Assembly: GCA_025966435.1 (NCBI GenBank)
Contig: JAICRQ010000008.1
Location: 1-20,624, forward strand
Origin: Anaerolineales bacterium
GTDB lineage: Bacteria; Chloroflexota; Anaerolineae; Anaerolineales; Villigracilaceae
DNA length: 20,624 bases
Direction of reading: 5' to 3'
The notes beneath the pieces are model-generated. The model made no database searches, was not told where the DNA came from, and saw nothing but the letters and a program-made list of their open reading frames with translations. The translations under genes and the position numbers were made by a program. Position 1 is the first letter of the stretch. The number at the start of each line of letters is the position of its first letter. Positions 7,639-14,241 of the stretch are shown one piece after another.

Positions 7639-8170
7639 ATCCTTCCAACAAGTGCACACGCATCAAACGGCGTGCAGGGTCCGTTTCCAGAACAACAGAG
7701 GGAATCGCAGGCAGGAGAATCTCTTTTCCTGATTCGTTCCTGACCACATATACATCGTTCGCGCCCGTCTCGATGATTTCCACCAGTTCGCCCAACTCAT
7801 TACCGCTCTCATCGATGACACGAAACCCAAAAAGCTCATGCTGATAAAGCCTGCCCTCCGGCAGATTCGGAGCATCTGTCGATTTGACGTAGACCCACTG
7901 GTTACGCAACCGTCCAGCATCTTCCGGGGTTTCGACGCCTTCAAATTTGACCAGCATTCCCTTTGCATGGGGACGCGCGTTGGAAAGCGTCATCGGCTTG
8001 TGCTCATCGCCGACGAAAAGTTTTCTCCCACTCTGAAAACGCTCGGGAAAGTCTGTATGCAAATCCATAATGATTTCCCCGCGCAAGCCATGCGCACGGC
8101 GCAAGAAACCCACTACCAAATAGACAGGCTCGCCGTCTGGCGAGCCTGAAGAATTCTTCGCATCAGCCAT
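7634..8170 (-). CDS. rimM: Ribosome maturation factor RimM (178 aa)
   Basis: RimM assists late 30S assembly around the 16S head and binds S19. The RimM N-domain starts at about residue 16 (YLVVGFLRRAHGLRGEI) after a short polar leader. The PRC-barrel half starts near LYQHELFGFRVID and contains GANDVYVVRNESGKEILLP, a typical RimM ending pattern (IPS VVLETD follows). The ATG at 8170 overlaps the khpA stop in a TAATG arrangement, so translation is likely coupled. Usually trmD and rplS follow rimM; here dprA does. The stop codon lies in a palindromic repeat. Confidence 0.95.
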   Translation of the reverse strand: MADAKNSSGSPDGEPVYLVVGFLRRAHGLRGEIIMDLHTDFPERFQSGRKLFVGDEHKPMTLSNARPHAKGMLVKFEGVETPEDAGRLRNQWVYVKSTDAPNLPEGRLYQHELFGFRVIDESGNELGELVEIIETGANDVYVVRNESGKEILLPAIPSVVLETDPARRLMRVHLLEGL

Positions 8171-8406
8171 TATTCTGGCTCAACCACGTCGAGGGTAGCC
8201 TGCTTGCCTTCGCGTTCGGCTGCCACCCGCAGAAGGGTCCGGATGGAGTTGGCGACCTTGCCGCCCTTTCCGATGACGCGTCCCATATCATCCTTGGAAA
8301 CGCTAAGCTCGATGCGGACGCGTGGCCCGCCTCCACTCTCACGCACTTGAACTTCATCCGGATGATCCACTAGTGATTTGGCGATGTATTCAATCAGATC
8401 TTTCAT
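8170..8406 (-). CDS. khpA: KH-domain RNA-binding protein KhpA (78 aa)
   Basis: A one-domain KH protein of the KhpA/YlqC family, normally found between rpsP and rimM as here. The RNA-binding GxxG loop is GKGG in the context MGRVIGKGGKVANSIRTLL, and the N-terminal LIEYIAKSLVDHPDEVQV matches the family. In Gram-positive bacteria KhpA pairs with KhpB (Jag) and affects cell elongation and RNA stability. No khpB is visible in this window. It is 108 bp downstream of rpsP, with a fold-back repeat filling the gap. Confidence 0.94.
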   Translation of the reverse strand: MKDLIEYIAKSLVDHPDEVQVRESGGGPRVRIELSVSKDDMGRVIGKGGKVANSIRTLLRVAAEREGKQATLDVVEPE

Positions 8407-8417
8407 AATTTTGTCTC

Positions 8418-8506
8418 GTCATCGCGAGGAAGGCTCAAGCCTGACGAAGCAATCTTGGATTTAATTAAAAGATTGTGTCGTCGCAATCAGCACTCCTCGC
8501 AATGAC
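8418..8506. repeat. Intergenic fold-back element with GTCAT-GCGAGGA ends, copy 2
   Basis: GTCATCGCGAGGA (from 8418) pairs with TCCTCGCAATGAC (ending 8506) with one mismatch. Inside are GACGAAGCAATCTT and, after an AT-rich centre, AAGATTGTGTCGTC, partly complementary to it. The 89-bp element fills the rpsP-khpA gap and would be transcribed with both genes, forming a long hairpin in the mRNA. Confidence 0.8.
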
Positions 8507-8514
8507 ATAAAAGA

Positions 8515-8856
8515 TTACTTGCCTGTCTTGACAGACGCGCCGCGTTTTGTTTCCGCTTCTTCGGCTTCTTTTAAGAGGGTTTCCATCGACTCACCCTTCT
8601 TGAAGCGTTCAAAGCGATCCAAAATGCCCGCGCTTTTGAAAACCTGCTCGACGGATTCGGTTGGCAAAGCGCCATTCTTCATCCAATGAAAAGCGCGGTC
8701 TTCCTTAACGTGAATTGTCGCAGGTTGTGTGCGAGGGTTATAGAAACCCAAAATTTCCAAAAAGCGACCATCGCGCGGTGACTCCTTATCGGCAGCCACA
8801 ATGCGGTACGTGGGTTGGCCCTTGAGACCAATACGACGTAAACGAATACGAACCAT
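8515..8856 (-). CDS. rpsP: 30S ribosomal protein S16 (113 aa)
   Basis: S16 is a primary 16S rRNA-binding protein of the 30S body. The start MVRIRLRRIGLKGQPTYRIV, then ADKESPRDGRFLEILGFYNP, is diagnostic. The family core ends near residue 85; the remaining Glu/Lys-rich tail (KEAEEAETKRGASVKTGK) is a common lineage-variable extension. AAGGAGT about 8 nt before the ATG at 8856 is a strong ribosome site. It opens the leftward rpsP-khpA-rimM run. Confidence 0.97.
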   Translation of the reverse strand: MVRIRLRRIGLKGQPTYRIVAADKESPRDGRFLEILGFYNPRTQPATIHVKEDRAFHWMKNGALPTESVEQVFKSAGILDRFERFKKGESMETLLKEAEEAETKRGASVKTGK

Positions 8857-8946
8857 TTAGCTTACTCCTTTTGATATTTTGCGTTTCAGGCAGGCAAGAG
8901 AGGGGTGCGTGAAAGGACGCCTTGCGGGCTGAAATCACAAGCAGAT

Positions 8947-8955
8947 ATTTTACCA
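8947..8955 (-). promoter_or_regulatory. Possible extended -10 promoter for rpsP
   Basis: On the minus strand TGGTAAAAT (8955-8947) is an extended -10 element (TGn plus TAAAAT). No good -35 is present, as is usual with TGn promoters. Start near 8940 would give a leader of about 84 nt before rpsP. Confidence 0.4.
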
Positions 8956-8960
8956 CGCCC

Positions 8961-10094
8961 TTACAAAGGAAGCGCAAAGGAAATCTTTGTACCCTTCCCC
9001 TCTTCGCTTTCCGCCCAGATTTTCCCGCGGTGAGCCTCCACCAGATACTTCGCAATGGATAAGCCTAATCCCATCCCGCCGGAATCGCTGGACTTATAAA
9101 ACCGGTCGAACACACGCGGCAACATGGGAGATGCAATCCCCGGACCGCTGTCTTTCACCGAAATCGTTACATTTCTTTCCTCCCCGAGAGCTGCTTCCGC
9201 TAATTGAATTTTGATCTCCCCGCCGCGTGGTGTGTAGCGTAATGCATTGGAAAATAGATTGGTCAACACTTCACGGATGCGTTGCGGGTCAATAGTTACT
9301 TCTTCCACGTTCTCTAATGCCATCTCAAGATGGATCTCTTTTTCCTTTATTTGCGCTTGAAGGCTAGAAGTTGCATCGTGAATTAATCCTGCTAAATTGG
9401 TTGGCTCGCGCTTCAAACGCAATGCGCCACTTTCTGCCAGGGCGAGTGTTCGCAAGTCATCCACGAGGCGCGAAAGGATTTGCGTCTCTTCGATAATAGA
9501 CTTTAATCGTGCCTCATCTGTGGGATATACACCGTCCAGCATCCCTTCCACGTTTCCCTGAATCACCGTAATAGGTGTTCGTAATTCGTGAGATATATCC
9601 GCCAGCATGTTGCGCCGCTGTTGATCGCTCACCTGTAAACGTTCCGCCATCGAATTAAAGCTTCTCATCAGCGAGTAAACTTCCGGGGGTCCCTTTTCCT
9701 GGACACGCACGGAATAATCTCCATTTGCCACTCTCTCGGAGGCGCGGAACAACTCATCCAGAGGGGTGAACATACGGCGCAGACTGCGCGCTCCCCATCC
9801 CACCGCGAACACCAATAAAATAAAACTCAAAAAGGCAATGGGCAAAATATAAACCGTTCGATCAAAAAGTGCATCGCCCGGGACATCAAAAGCAGAAGCG
9901 AAAAGAAGCCTCAAAATTCCAAGCAATCCCACAAAGGCAAGAAAAGCGAATCCGAAGAAGAAACATCCCATTCGGCGAAAGAACGGGTTGCGCCTGCCGA
10001 CGCGCCGCCAGGCTTCACGTGTCGGGGGCCATTCTTCGTTCTCGGGCCACCATGGCGGACGCTGACGATGAGAGAAGTGATGATGAGGATTCAT
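8961..10094 (-). CDS. Intramembrane-type sensor histidine kinase (377 aa)
   Basis: Autophosphorylates on H169 (DISHELRTPI) and should pass the phosphate to the response regulator encoded 22 bp upstream. The N-terminus is rich in His and Trp (MNPHHHFSHRQRPPWWP). Helices span about 44-67 and 80-103 and leave only about a dozen residues outside the membrane, so there is no periplasmic sensor domain. HAMP (104-155), HisKA (156-225) and HATPase_c follow, with the N box NLFSNALRY, G1 DSGPGI and G2 GMGLGLSI. The catalytic region resembles the BaeS/CpxA-like class. The signal is unknown. A perfect palindrome (10103-10116) covers the only SD-like AGGAT before its ATG. Confidence 0.93.
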   Translation of the reverse strand: MNPHHHFSHRQRPPWWPENEEWPPTREAWRRVGRRNPFFRRMGCFFFGFAFLAFVGLLGILRLLFASAFDVPGDALFDRTVYILPIAFLSFILLVFAVGWGARSLRRMFTPLDELFRASERVANGDYSVRVQEKGPPEVYSLMRSFNSMAERLQVSDQQRRNMLADISHELRTPITVIQGNVEGMLDGVYPTDEARLKSIIEETQILSRLVDDLRTLALAESGALRLKREPTNLAGLIHDATSSLQAQIKEKEIHLEMALENVEEVTIDPQRIREVLTNLFSNALRYTPRGGEIKIQLAEAALGEERNVTISVKDSGPGIASPMLPRVFDRFYKSSDSGGMGLGLSIAKYLVEAHRGKIWAESEEGKGTKISFALPL

Positions 10095-10102
10095 AATCAG
10101 GC

Positions 10103-10116
10103 AATCCTATAGGATT
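10103..10116. promoter_or_regulatory. 14-bp perfect palindrome over the kinase ribosome site
   Basis: AATCCTATAGGATT fills most of the 22-nt gap between the regulator stop and the kinase ATG. On the mRNA its right arm contains AGGAT, the only Shine-Dalgarno-like sequence, about 10 nt from the ATG. The AATCC/GGATT stem could lower kinase translation relative to the regulator. Confidence 0.4.
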
Positions 10117-10803
10117 TTATTTATCAGCAAATTTATATCCAACACCATACACAGTCAAAATATATTGCGGCTCACTGGCTTTCACTTCGATCTTACGGCG
10201 GATGTTCTTGACGTGTGCATCGATGGCACGTTCATACGACTCAAATGCCACACCATGGATCGCGTCCAGCAATTGGACGCGGGTGAATACTCGCCCGGGC
10301 TGGCGCGCTAAAGCAGCTAACAACTCAAATTCCGTAGGCGTAAGTTCCTCGATCCTGCGGTTTTCCACCGTGGCACGCAGACGCGGGACATCAAGCGTCA
10401 AATCTGCCACGCGAATCATTTCGGCATTCGCCGATAAAGCATTCTCGATCCGCCGGAAGACAACCCGGACGCGCGCCACCAATTCTTTAGGGCTGAATGG
10501 CTTGGTCATGTAATCGTCTGCGCCGAGTTCGAGCCCGATCAATTTGTCTGTTTCCTCCGCCCGCGCTGTCAGCATAATGATCGGCGCGTTGGAAGCTTTG
10601 CGGAACTCGCGGGTAAAGTCCAGCCCATCGAGCTGAGGCAGGCCCAGATCCAGAATGACCATATCCGGTTTCTCGGTCTTCCCCAGAGATAACGCCTTCC
10701 TCCCGTCATACGCGACAAGAACACCAAACCCGGCGCGCTCCAGATAATCGCGCACGAGTTGGGTGATCTTGGGTTCGTCGTCCACAACGAGGATGGTTTT
10801 CAT
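10117..10803 (-). CDS. OmpR/PhoB-family response regulator (228 aa)
   Basis: The receiver domain (about 1-120) has the acidic pair D8-D9, phosphoacceptor D52 (VILDLGLP), the switch Thr in IIMLTARAEE and the conserved Lys in YMTKPFSP. A winged-helix DNA-binding domain follows (about 125-228), with ELTPTEFELLAALARQPG, DAHVKNIRRKIE and the family-typical end YILTVYGVGYKF. I start at the ATG at 10803 (MKTILVVDDE), the normal receiver start. The longer frame to 10986 would run through the repeat at 10811-10870 and into the preceding gene. No clear ribosome site precedes this ATG. It probably controls the operon's own promoter through the repeats at 11340-11357. Confidence 0.95.
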   Translation of the reverse strand: MKTILVVDDEPKITQLVRDYLERAGFGVLVAYDGRKALSLGKTEKPDMVILDLGLPQLDGLDFTREFRKASNAPIIMLTARAEETDKLIGLELGADDYMTKPFSPKELVARVRVVFRRIENALSANAEMIRVADLTLDVPRLRATVENRRIEELTPTEFELLAALARQPGRVFTRVQLLDAIHGVAFESYERAIDAHVKNIRRKIEVKASEPQYILTVYGVGYKFADK

Positions 10804-10810
10804 AATATTT

Positions 10811-10870
10811 TGTAGGTCGGACACCGAACGCACACCTGTCCTGGCGGACGGCGCCAGTGTCCAATCTACA
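10811..10870. repeat. TGTAGG-type intergenic palindrome, copy C, with inner hairpin core
   Basis: Outer arms TGTAGGTCGGACAC (10811-10824) and GTGTCCAATCTACA (10857-10870) pair at 12 of 14. Inside, CTGGCG and CGCCAG (10841-10857) form a second hairpin around GACGG. Bases 10829-10857 match 14316-14344 at 27 of 29. The element sits immediately upstream of the response regulator, inside the operon. Confidence 0.8.
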
Positions 10871-10879
10871 TTATACGTT

Positions 10880-11293
10880 TTATTCTTTCTTCTCTGCCGG
10901 CGGCTCCCCATGTGTACGCTTGTGCCATTCCTCCAACATCGATGGGACACCATTTTCCCAGTGTCTTCCCGACGGACCCTGTCCATGATGGTGTCCCCAT
11001 CCCCAGCGTGGACCCCAGAAGAGGAAGCGGAACGCTCGGAGGGCGAGAAAGAAGAGAAATAGCAGAATCAGGAAGCCAAAGAACCCAAATCCAAACCCGA
11101 ATGGATGGTGCAGGTGCATACCATAGCCGTAATATGGATATGGAGCGGGCACCACTTCACCGGAGGGTGCCTCGACGGTGATCGGCGATCCCTGTGCAAC
11201 ACCGGCTCGAAATGCAAAGAAGGCGATGCCCGCGATCGCGGCGATCAACACCAACGCCGAGACGATCCGTAAACCAGTATTATTTCCGTTCAT
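10880..11293 (-). CDS. Small His/aromatic-rich membrane protein heading the two-component operon (137 aa)
   Basis: I know no named family. The first helix is about 10-29 (VSALVLIAAIAGIAFFAF). A linker with PYPYYGYGMHLHHP follows, then a Gly/Phe-rich second helix (about 66-92, FGFGFFGFLILLFLFFLAL). The tail is rich in Trp and His (WGWGHHHGQG, then HW and HKRTHGE) and ends in a charged EKKE. AAGGAGT about 6 nt before the ATG is a strong ribosome site. It is the first gene after the promoter and the repeats at 11326-11357, and precedes the regulator and the kinase on the same strand. A sensing or accessory role for the kinase, perhaps involving metal, is inference from position and composition. 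Confidence 0.75.
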   Translation of the reverse strand: MNGNNTGLRIVSALVLIAAIAGIAFFAFRAGVAQGSPITVEAPSGEVVPAPYPYYGYGMHLHHPFGFGFGFFGFLILLFLFFLALRAFRFLFWGPRWGWGHHHGQGPSGRHWENGVPSMLEEWHKRTHGEPPAEKKE

Positions 11294-11325
11294 GTTTTAC
11301 TCCTTTTGTTTGAACTCATGTCTGG

Positions 11326-11357
11326 AGTATAGGACCCGGTTGTGAATTGATTGTGAA
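11326..11357 (-). promoter_or_regulatory. Two-component operon promoter with tandem TTCACAA regulator half-sites
   Basis: On the minus strand TTCACAA occurs at 11357-11351 and again at 11346-11340, start to start 11 bp apart (TTCACA-N5-TTCACA). TATACT (11331-11326) lies 8 bp beyond the second copy. There is no good -35; the repeats cover that region, the geometry of PhoB/PhoP-class activation. OmpR/PhoB regulators bind direct repeats with about 11-bp spacing, so autoregulation by the 10117-10803 product is likely. Confidence 0.65.
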
Positions 11358-11387
11358 GAGAGGATGGAGAGAAAAATTGAATGGATA

Positions 11388-11416
11388 TTGACGCAGTAGA
11401 ATATGCGTTCTAGAAT
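11388..11416 (+). promoter_or_regulatory. Near-consensus promoter for the 211-aa gene; predicts a leaderless mRNA
   Basis: TTGACG (11388-11393), 17-bp spacer, TAGAAT (11411-11416). Only 7 nt separate the -10 from the ATG at 11424, so transcription should start at or beside that ATG. Confidence 0.75.
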
Positions 11417-11423
11417 CAGACGC

Positions 11424-12059
11424 ATGAATCTCAACAAATTAAAACAGGCAGAAAAAGCATTTCTCCGTCGCTATCCCGGTGGCTTCGATAACCCGGGGCT
11501 TGTTGCCACGCGAGTCAGAAAACATAAGCCAGACCAAATGATTGCTCTCACCCGCGAAAGCTTTTCCAGGGAAAATTTCAATCGTCCTGATCTGATTGTT
11601 CAGAATATGATAAAGGTCGTGAGCCGCTCATCGGTCATTTCTGTGTTCGAAAAACCAAGATTTCGTGATTTCGCCAATGGACTTTCTCATCAAGAACGGG
11701 AGTTCCTGAGTAGTGGGCTGGAACAGGTATTACATGGGAATGAGCAGACGGGATTCGAAATGATTCTGGATTTGCTTAAGAGTGAAAAGTTGGCAAAATG
11801 GTCACTGATCACTGTCTGTCAGACTTATTTTCACCCGCTGAGAGATGTCTTCATCAAGCCCACCACCGTCAAAGGTGTCATTGCATATTTTGAGCTGGAA
11901 AACCTGCACTACAGGCCAACCCCATCCTGGGCATTCTATGAGGCATACCGATCCGTCTTCCATGAAATGAAATCAAAAGTGGATTCGTCACTTTCCCCTA
12001 CCAACCCGGCATTTTCAGGTTTCCTTTGGATGACTGTACGAGGAGAGCTACTGTTATAA
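11424..12059 (+). CDS. Conserved-looking soluble protein of unknown function (211 aa)
   Basis: The protein begins MNLNKLKQAEKAFLRRYPGG and contains VSRSSVISVFEKPRFRDF, a pattern I associate with a widespread uncharacterised bacterial family; I cannot name a function. It is helical and basic at the N-terminus, with no signal peptide, transmembrane helix or recognisable catalytic motif. I choose the ATG at 11424, not the in-frame ATG at 11403, because 11403 lies inside the promoter upstream of the predicted transcription start. No Shine-Dalgarno precedes 11424, in keeping with a leaderless message. It is divergent from the two-component operon (130 bp between starts). A terminator at 12200-12226 follows 140 bp after the stop. 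Confidence 0.8.
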   Translation: MNLNKLKQAEKAFLRRYPGGFDNPGLVATRVRKHKPDQMIALTRESFSRENFNRPDLIVQNMIKVVSRSSVISVFEKPRFRDFANGLSHQEREFLSSGLEQVLHGNEQTGFEMILDLLKSEKLAKWSLITVCQTYFHPLRDVFIKPTTVKGVIAYFELENLHYRPTPSWAFYEAYRSVFHEMKSKVDSSLSPTNPAFSGFLWMTVRGELLL

Positions 12060-12434
12060 ATTATGAAAGAATACATTCTTGCCCTACGGGAACAATGCAG
12101 GCGCTGAGAAGAATTTCTTGCAAGCTCAAGCGGTTGCTCTAAGTCAGCGTAAAAACGCAATTGACAAACCTTTTTGAATAGAAAGATATCAGCACTCTTG
12201 ACCTTGACGTTCCAAGGTCTTTTTTGTTTTCGGTCGCATTTCTGAGGACTCTGTGCATTCCCAAACTGCTCACTGCTGTTCTGAACTCCAAAATCCACCT
12301 TTCGATTGCGAAAAGTAGATGTATAGCAGTTGAAAGCTGCAAAGTGAAAATGCCGGATTAAACTAGGCTTAGAATTTTTTAGGGCTGAGAACAGCGTCGG
12401 TCCAAATCATATAACATATTACAAAGGAGTAATC
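12060..12434. other. Gene-poor gap of 375 bp
   Basis: The left part (12060-12199) is the 3' untranslated stretch of the 211-aa gene and contains only very short frames, such as a 14-codon frame from 12063. A terminator occupies 12200-12226. The right part (12227-12434) is the upstream region of the 137-aa membrane protein gene: it is AT-rich near the gene, with TAGAAT (12370) and TATAAC (12410) as possible -10 elements but no -35 at proper spacing. I see no RNA gene or repeat. Confidence 0.6.
12200..12226 (+). terminator. Intrinsic terminator downstream of the 211-aa gene
   Basis: GACCTTG (12200-12206), loop ACGTTC, CAAGGTC (12213-12219), then TTTTTTG. A 7-bp perfect stem followed by six Ts. 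Confidence 0.8.
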
Positions 12435-12848
12435 ATGGAATACAGTACTACACAACAAAGAATCGCCGCGATCGGTCATCAGCCAGCTTTGAAAAAATCC
12501 ACTTTTGTTATCGCTCTCGCAATTTTTGGTGTTTTTAGCGTTCTGGCTGGAATGATAAGCTTAGCCACATGGATCACTCTGTCCTCAGGTGCAGCTATGC
12601 CCGGCCTTGCCGATGCCATGTTAATCGACGCAGTCTATGAGTTTATCCTGGGTGCGTTGATTTTTGCCAGCTCAAGGGCATTCGCAAAAGGCAAGATGCT
12701 GTCAGTGTGGATTTACGCTGCCAGCATCCTTTTGGATAGCCTCTACAATATCGTAACAGGATATCCGTTGAATTATGTCTTCGTGGGCTTTGGCTTGCTC
12801 CTGATCTGGCAAATTTTGAGATTCAGGGGCAGGCTGGATCTTGCATAA
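12435..12848 (+). CDS. Four-helix membrane protein of unknown function (137 aa)
   Basis: Four hydrophobic segments at about 23-47, 61-81, 88-108 and 110-130 account for nearly the whole chain, after a short polar N-terminus (MEYSTTQQRIAAIGHQPALKK). The C-terminus is basic then short (RFRGRLDLA). The pattern is that of small inner-membrane proteins of the DoxX/DUF size class, but no motif ties it to one. AAAGGAGT 4 nt before the ATG at 12435 is a strong ribosome site. It is followed at once by the symmetric terminator shared with ffh. Confidence 0.8.
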   Translation: MEYSTTQQRIAAIGHQPALKKSTFVIALAIFGVFSVLAGMISLATWITLSSGAAMPGLADAMLIDAVYEFILGALIFASSRAFAKGKMLSVWIYAASILLDSLYNIVTGYPLNYVFVGFGLLLIWQILRFRGRLDLA

Positions 12849-12865
12849 TTTCGAGTGAACACCTC

Positions 12866-12906
12866 AACAAAAACAGGTCACGCTTGAAGCGTGACCTGTT
12901 TTTGTT
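12866..12906. terminator. Two-way terminator between the convergent membrane protein and ffh genes
   Basis: Arms of 20 bp (12866-12885 and 12887-12906) are perfectly complementary around a single central G at 12886, in practice a TTGAA loop on a CAGGTCACGC stem. A-run and T-run flanks make it work in both directions; its right end includes the first bases of the ffh stop codon. Confidence 0.92.
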
Positions 12907-14227
12907 ATCCAAACAACCGTCCCAAGCCCTTTCCCCCGGTTTTTTGCATCATCTTCATTAGTTTCTGCGTTTCACGGAACTGTTTGATCAGGCGGTTCAC
13001 GTCCTGCACTTCCATGCCGGCACCTGCGGCAATGCGCCGACGGCGGGAGGCGTTCAAGATCTCCGGGTCGCGACGTTCCTTTAACGTCATAGAGTTGATG
13101 ATCGCTTCGGATTGCTTGAACGTTTTCTCGATGTCTTTTGGGTCCACCTGACGCGCCGCCTGCCCGAACTGCCCGGGCAGCATATCCATGATCTGCGCCA
13201 GTGGTCCCATCTTTTTCATCTGCTTCATCTGGTCGAGCCAGTCTTCGAGCGTGAAGTGGCCTTTCATCATACGCTCAGCAGTCTTTTGCGCGGTCTGCTG
13301 GTCGAAGGCGGCTTCGGCTTTTTCGATCAAACCGATCATGTCACCCATCCCCAAAATGCGCGAAGACAAACGCCCAGGGTCGAATGCCTCGAGGGCATCC
13401 AACTTTTCACCTGTACCGATGAACTTGATTGGTACACCCGTCACAGAGCGGATTGAGATCGCCGCGCCGCCGCGCGAGTCACCGTCCATTTTAGTCATCA
13501 TCAAGCCTGTGATGGACACATTATCCCGAAATCCCTGGGCGATATTTAACGCTTCCTGACCGATCATGGAATCGACCACGAGCAGGATCTCCACCGGTGG
13601 GACTTTGTCGACAATGGACTTTAGTTCGTTCATCAGCTCTGAGTCCAGTTGCGATCGCCCGGCAGTGTCCACGATCATAATTCCATATCCGCCCTTTTCG
13701 GCTTTGTCAAAGGAACGCTGGACAAGCTCGGGCGGCGTAATGGTTAGGTCTGCCTCGACCGGGACATCAATCCGCTCGCCGAGCTGCTGCAGCTGCGTTA
13801 CCGCCGCGGGACGATAGGGATCGCCTGCGACTAGCATGACCCGCTCCCCTTTCGAGCGGAGCATACGCGCCAGTTTTCCTGCCCCAGTTGTCTTTCCCGA
13901 GCCTTGCAAACCGACCATCATGATGACATGCGGCTTCGGTCCGCGCAGGTTTAAGGGTGCCGGCTCACCCAAAGTCTGGATCAATTCATCGTTGACGATC
14001 TTGATGATCTGCTGCCCTGGGTTCAATGCCTTTGAGACTTCAGCGCCAATGGCACGCTCGCGGACGCGGCCAATGAAGGACTTGACCACGCTAAAATGCA
14101 CGTCCGCTTCGAGTAAAGCGAGGCGCACTTCTCGCATCGCCACGTCTACATCGGCTTCGGAGAGCTTCCCGCGCCGGCGGAGTTGGTCAAAAACTTGATT
14201 AAGTCGATTAGTGAGATTTTCAAACAT
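12905..14227 (-). CDS. ffh: Signal recognition particle GTPase Ffh (440 aa)
   Basis: Ffh binds 4.5S/SRP RNA and hydrophobic signal sequences and docks with FtsY for co-translational membrane insertion. The N-domain bundle (1-90) leads into the G-domain: P-loop GLQGSGKTT (106-114), DTAGRSQLD, TKMDGDSRGG and the closing-loop GTGEK. The M-domain (from about 295) is Met-rich (MKQMKKMGP) and carries the RNA-binding signature SRRRRIAAGAG. Length is normal for the family, with a short GKGLGRLFG end. The promoter at 14403-14431 lies beyond the repeat at 14242-14381, so the mRNA should carry that repeat in a leader of roughly 170 nt. Only a weak ribosome site precedes the ATG. Confidence 0.98.
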   Translation of the reverse strand: MFENLTNRLNQVFDQLRRRGKLSEADVDVAMREVRLALLEADVHFSVVKSFIGRVRERAIGAEVSKALNPGQQIIKIVNDELIQTLGEPAPLNLRGPKPHVIMMVGLQGSGKTTGAGKLARMLRSKGERVMLVAGDPYRPAAVTQLQQLGERIDVPVEADLTITPPELVQRSFDKAEKGGYGIMIVDTAGRSQLDSELMNELKSIVDKVPPVEILLVVDSMIGQEALNIAQGFRDNVSITGLMMTKMDGDSRGGAAISIRSVTGVPIKFIGTGEKLDALEAFDPGRLSSRILGMGDMIGLIEKAEAAFDQQTAQKTAERMMKGHFTLEDWLDQMKQMKKMGPLAQIMDMLPGQFGQAARQVDPKDIEKTFKQSEAIINSMTLKERRDPEILNASRRRRIAAGAGMEVQDVNRLIKQFRETQKLMKMMQKTGGKGLGRLFG

Positions 14228-14241
14228 AGGTTTATTTTCCC

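Noticed and set aside
7603..7659. 19-residue N-terminal extension of DprA
   Set aside because: Encoded by the TGTAGG palindrome and the end of rimM; the family starts at the ATG at 7602.
8857..8946. rpsP leader considered as an autoregulatory RNA or riboswitch
   Set aside because: Only a weak broken stem (GTGA...TCAC) could be drawn; no match to a known ribosomal protein leader that I can support.
10804..10986. N-terminal extension of the response regulator
   Set aside because: It runs through the palindrome at 10811-10870 and into the upstream gene; the receiver fold starts at the ATG at 10803.
12063..12107. 14-codon frame after the 211-aa gene, possible gene remnant
   Set aside because: Too short, no ribosome site, and no resemblance to a neighbouring gene; treated as untranslated sequence.
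12160..12195. TTGACA at about 12161 as a promoter for a small RNA ending at the 12200 terminator
   Set aside because: No good -10 at 16-18 bp, and the product would be only about 30 nt; the terminator fits the upstream gene better.
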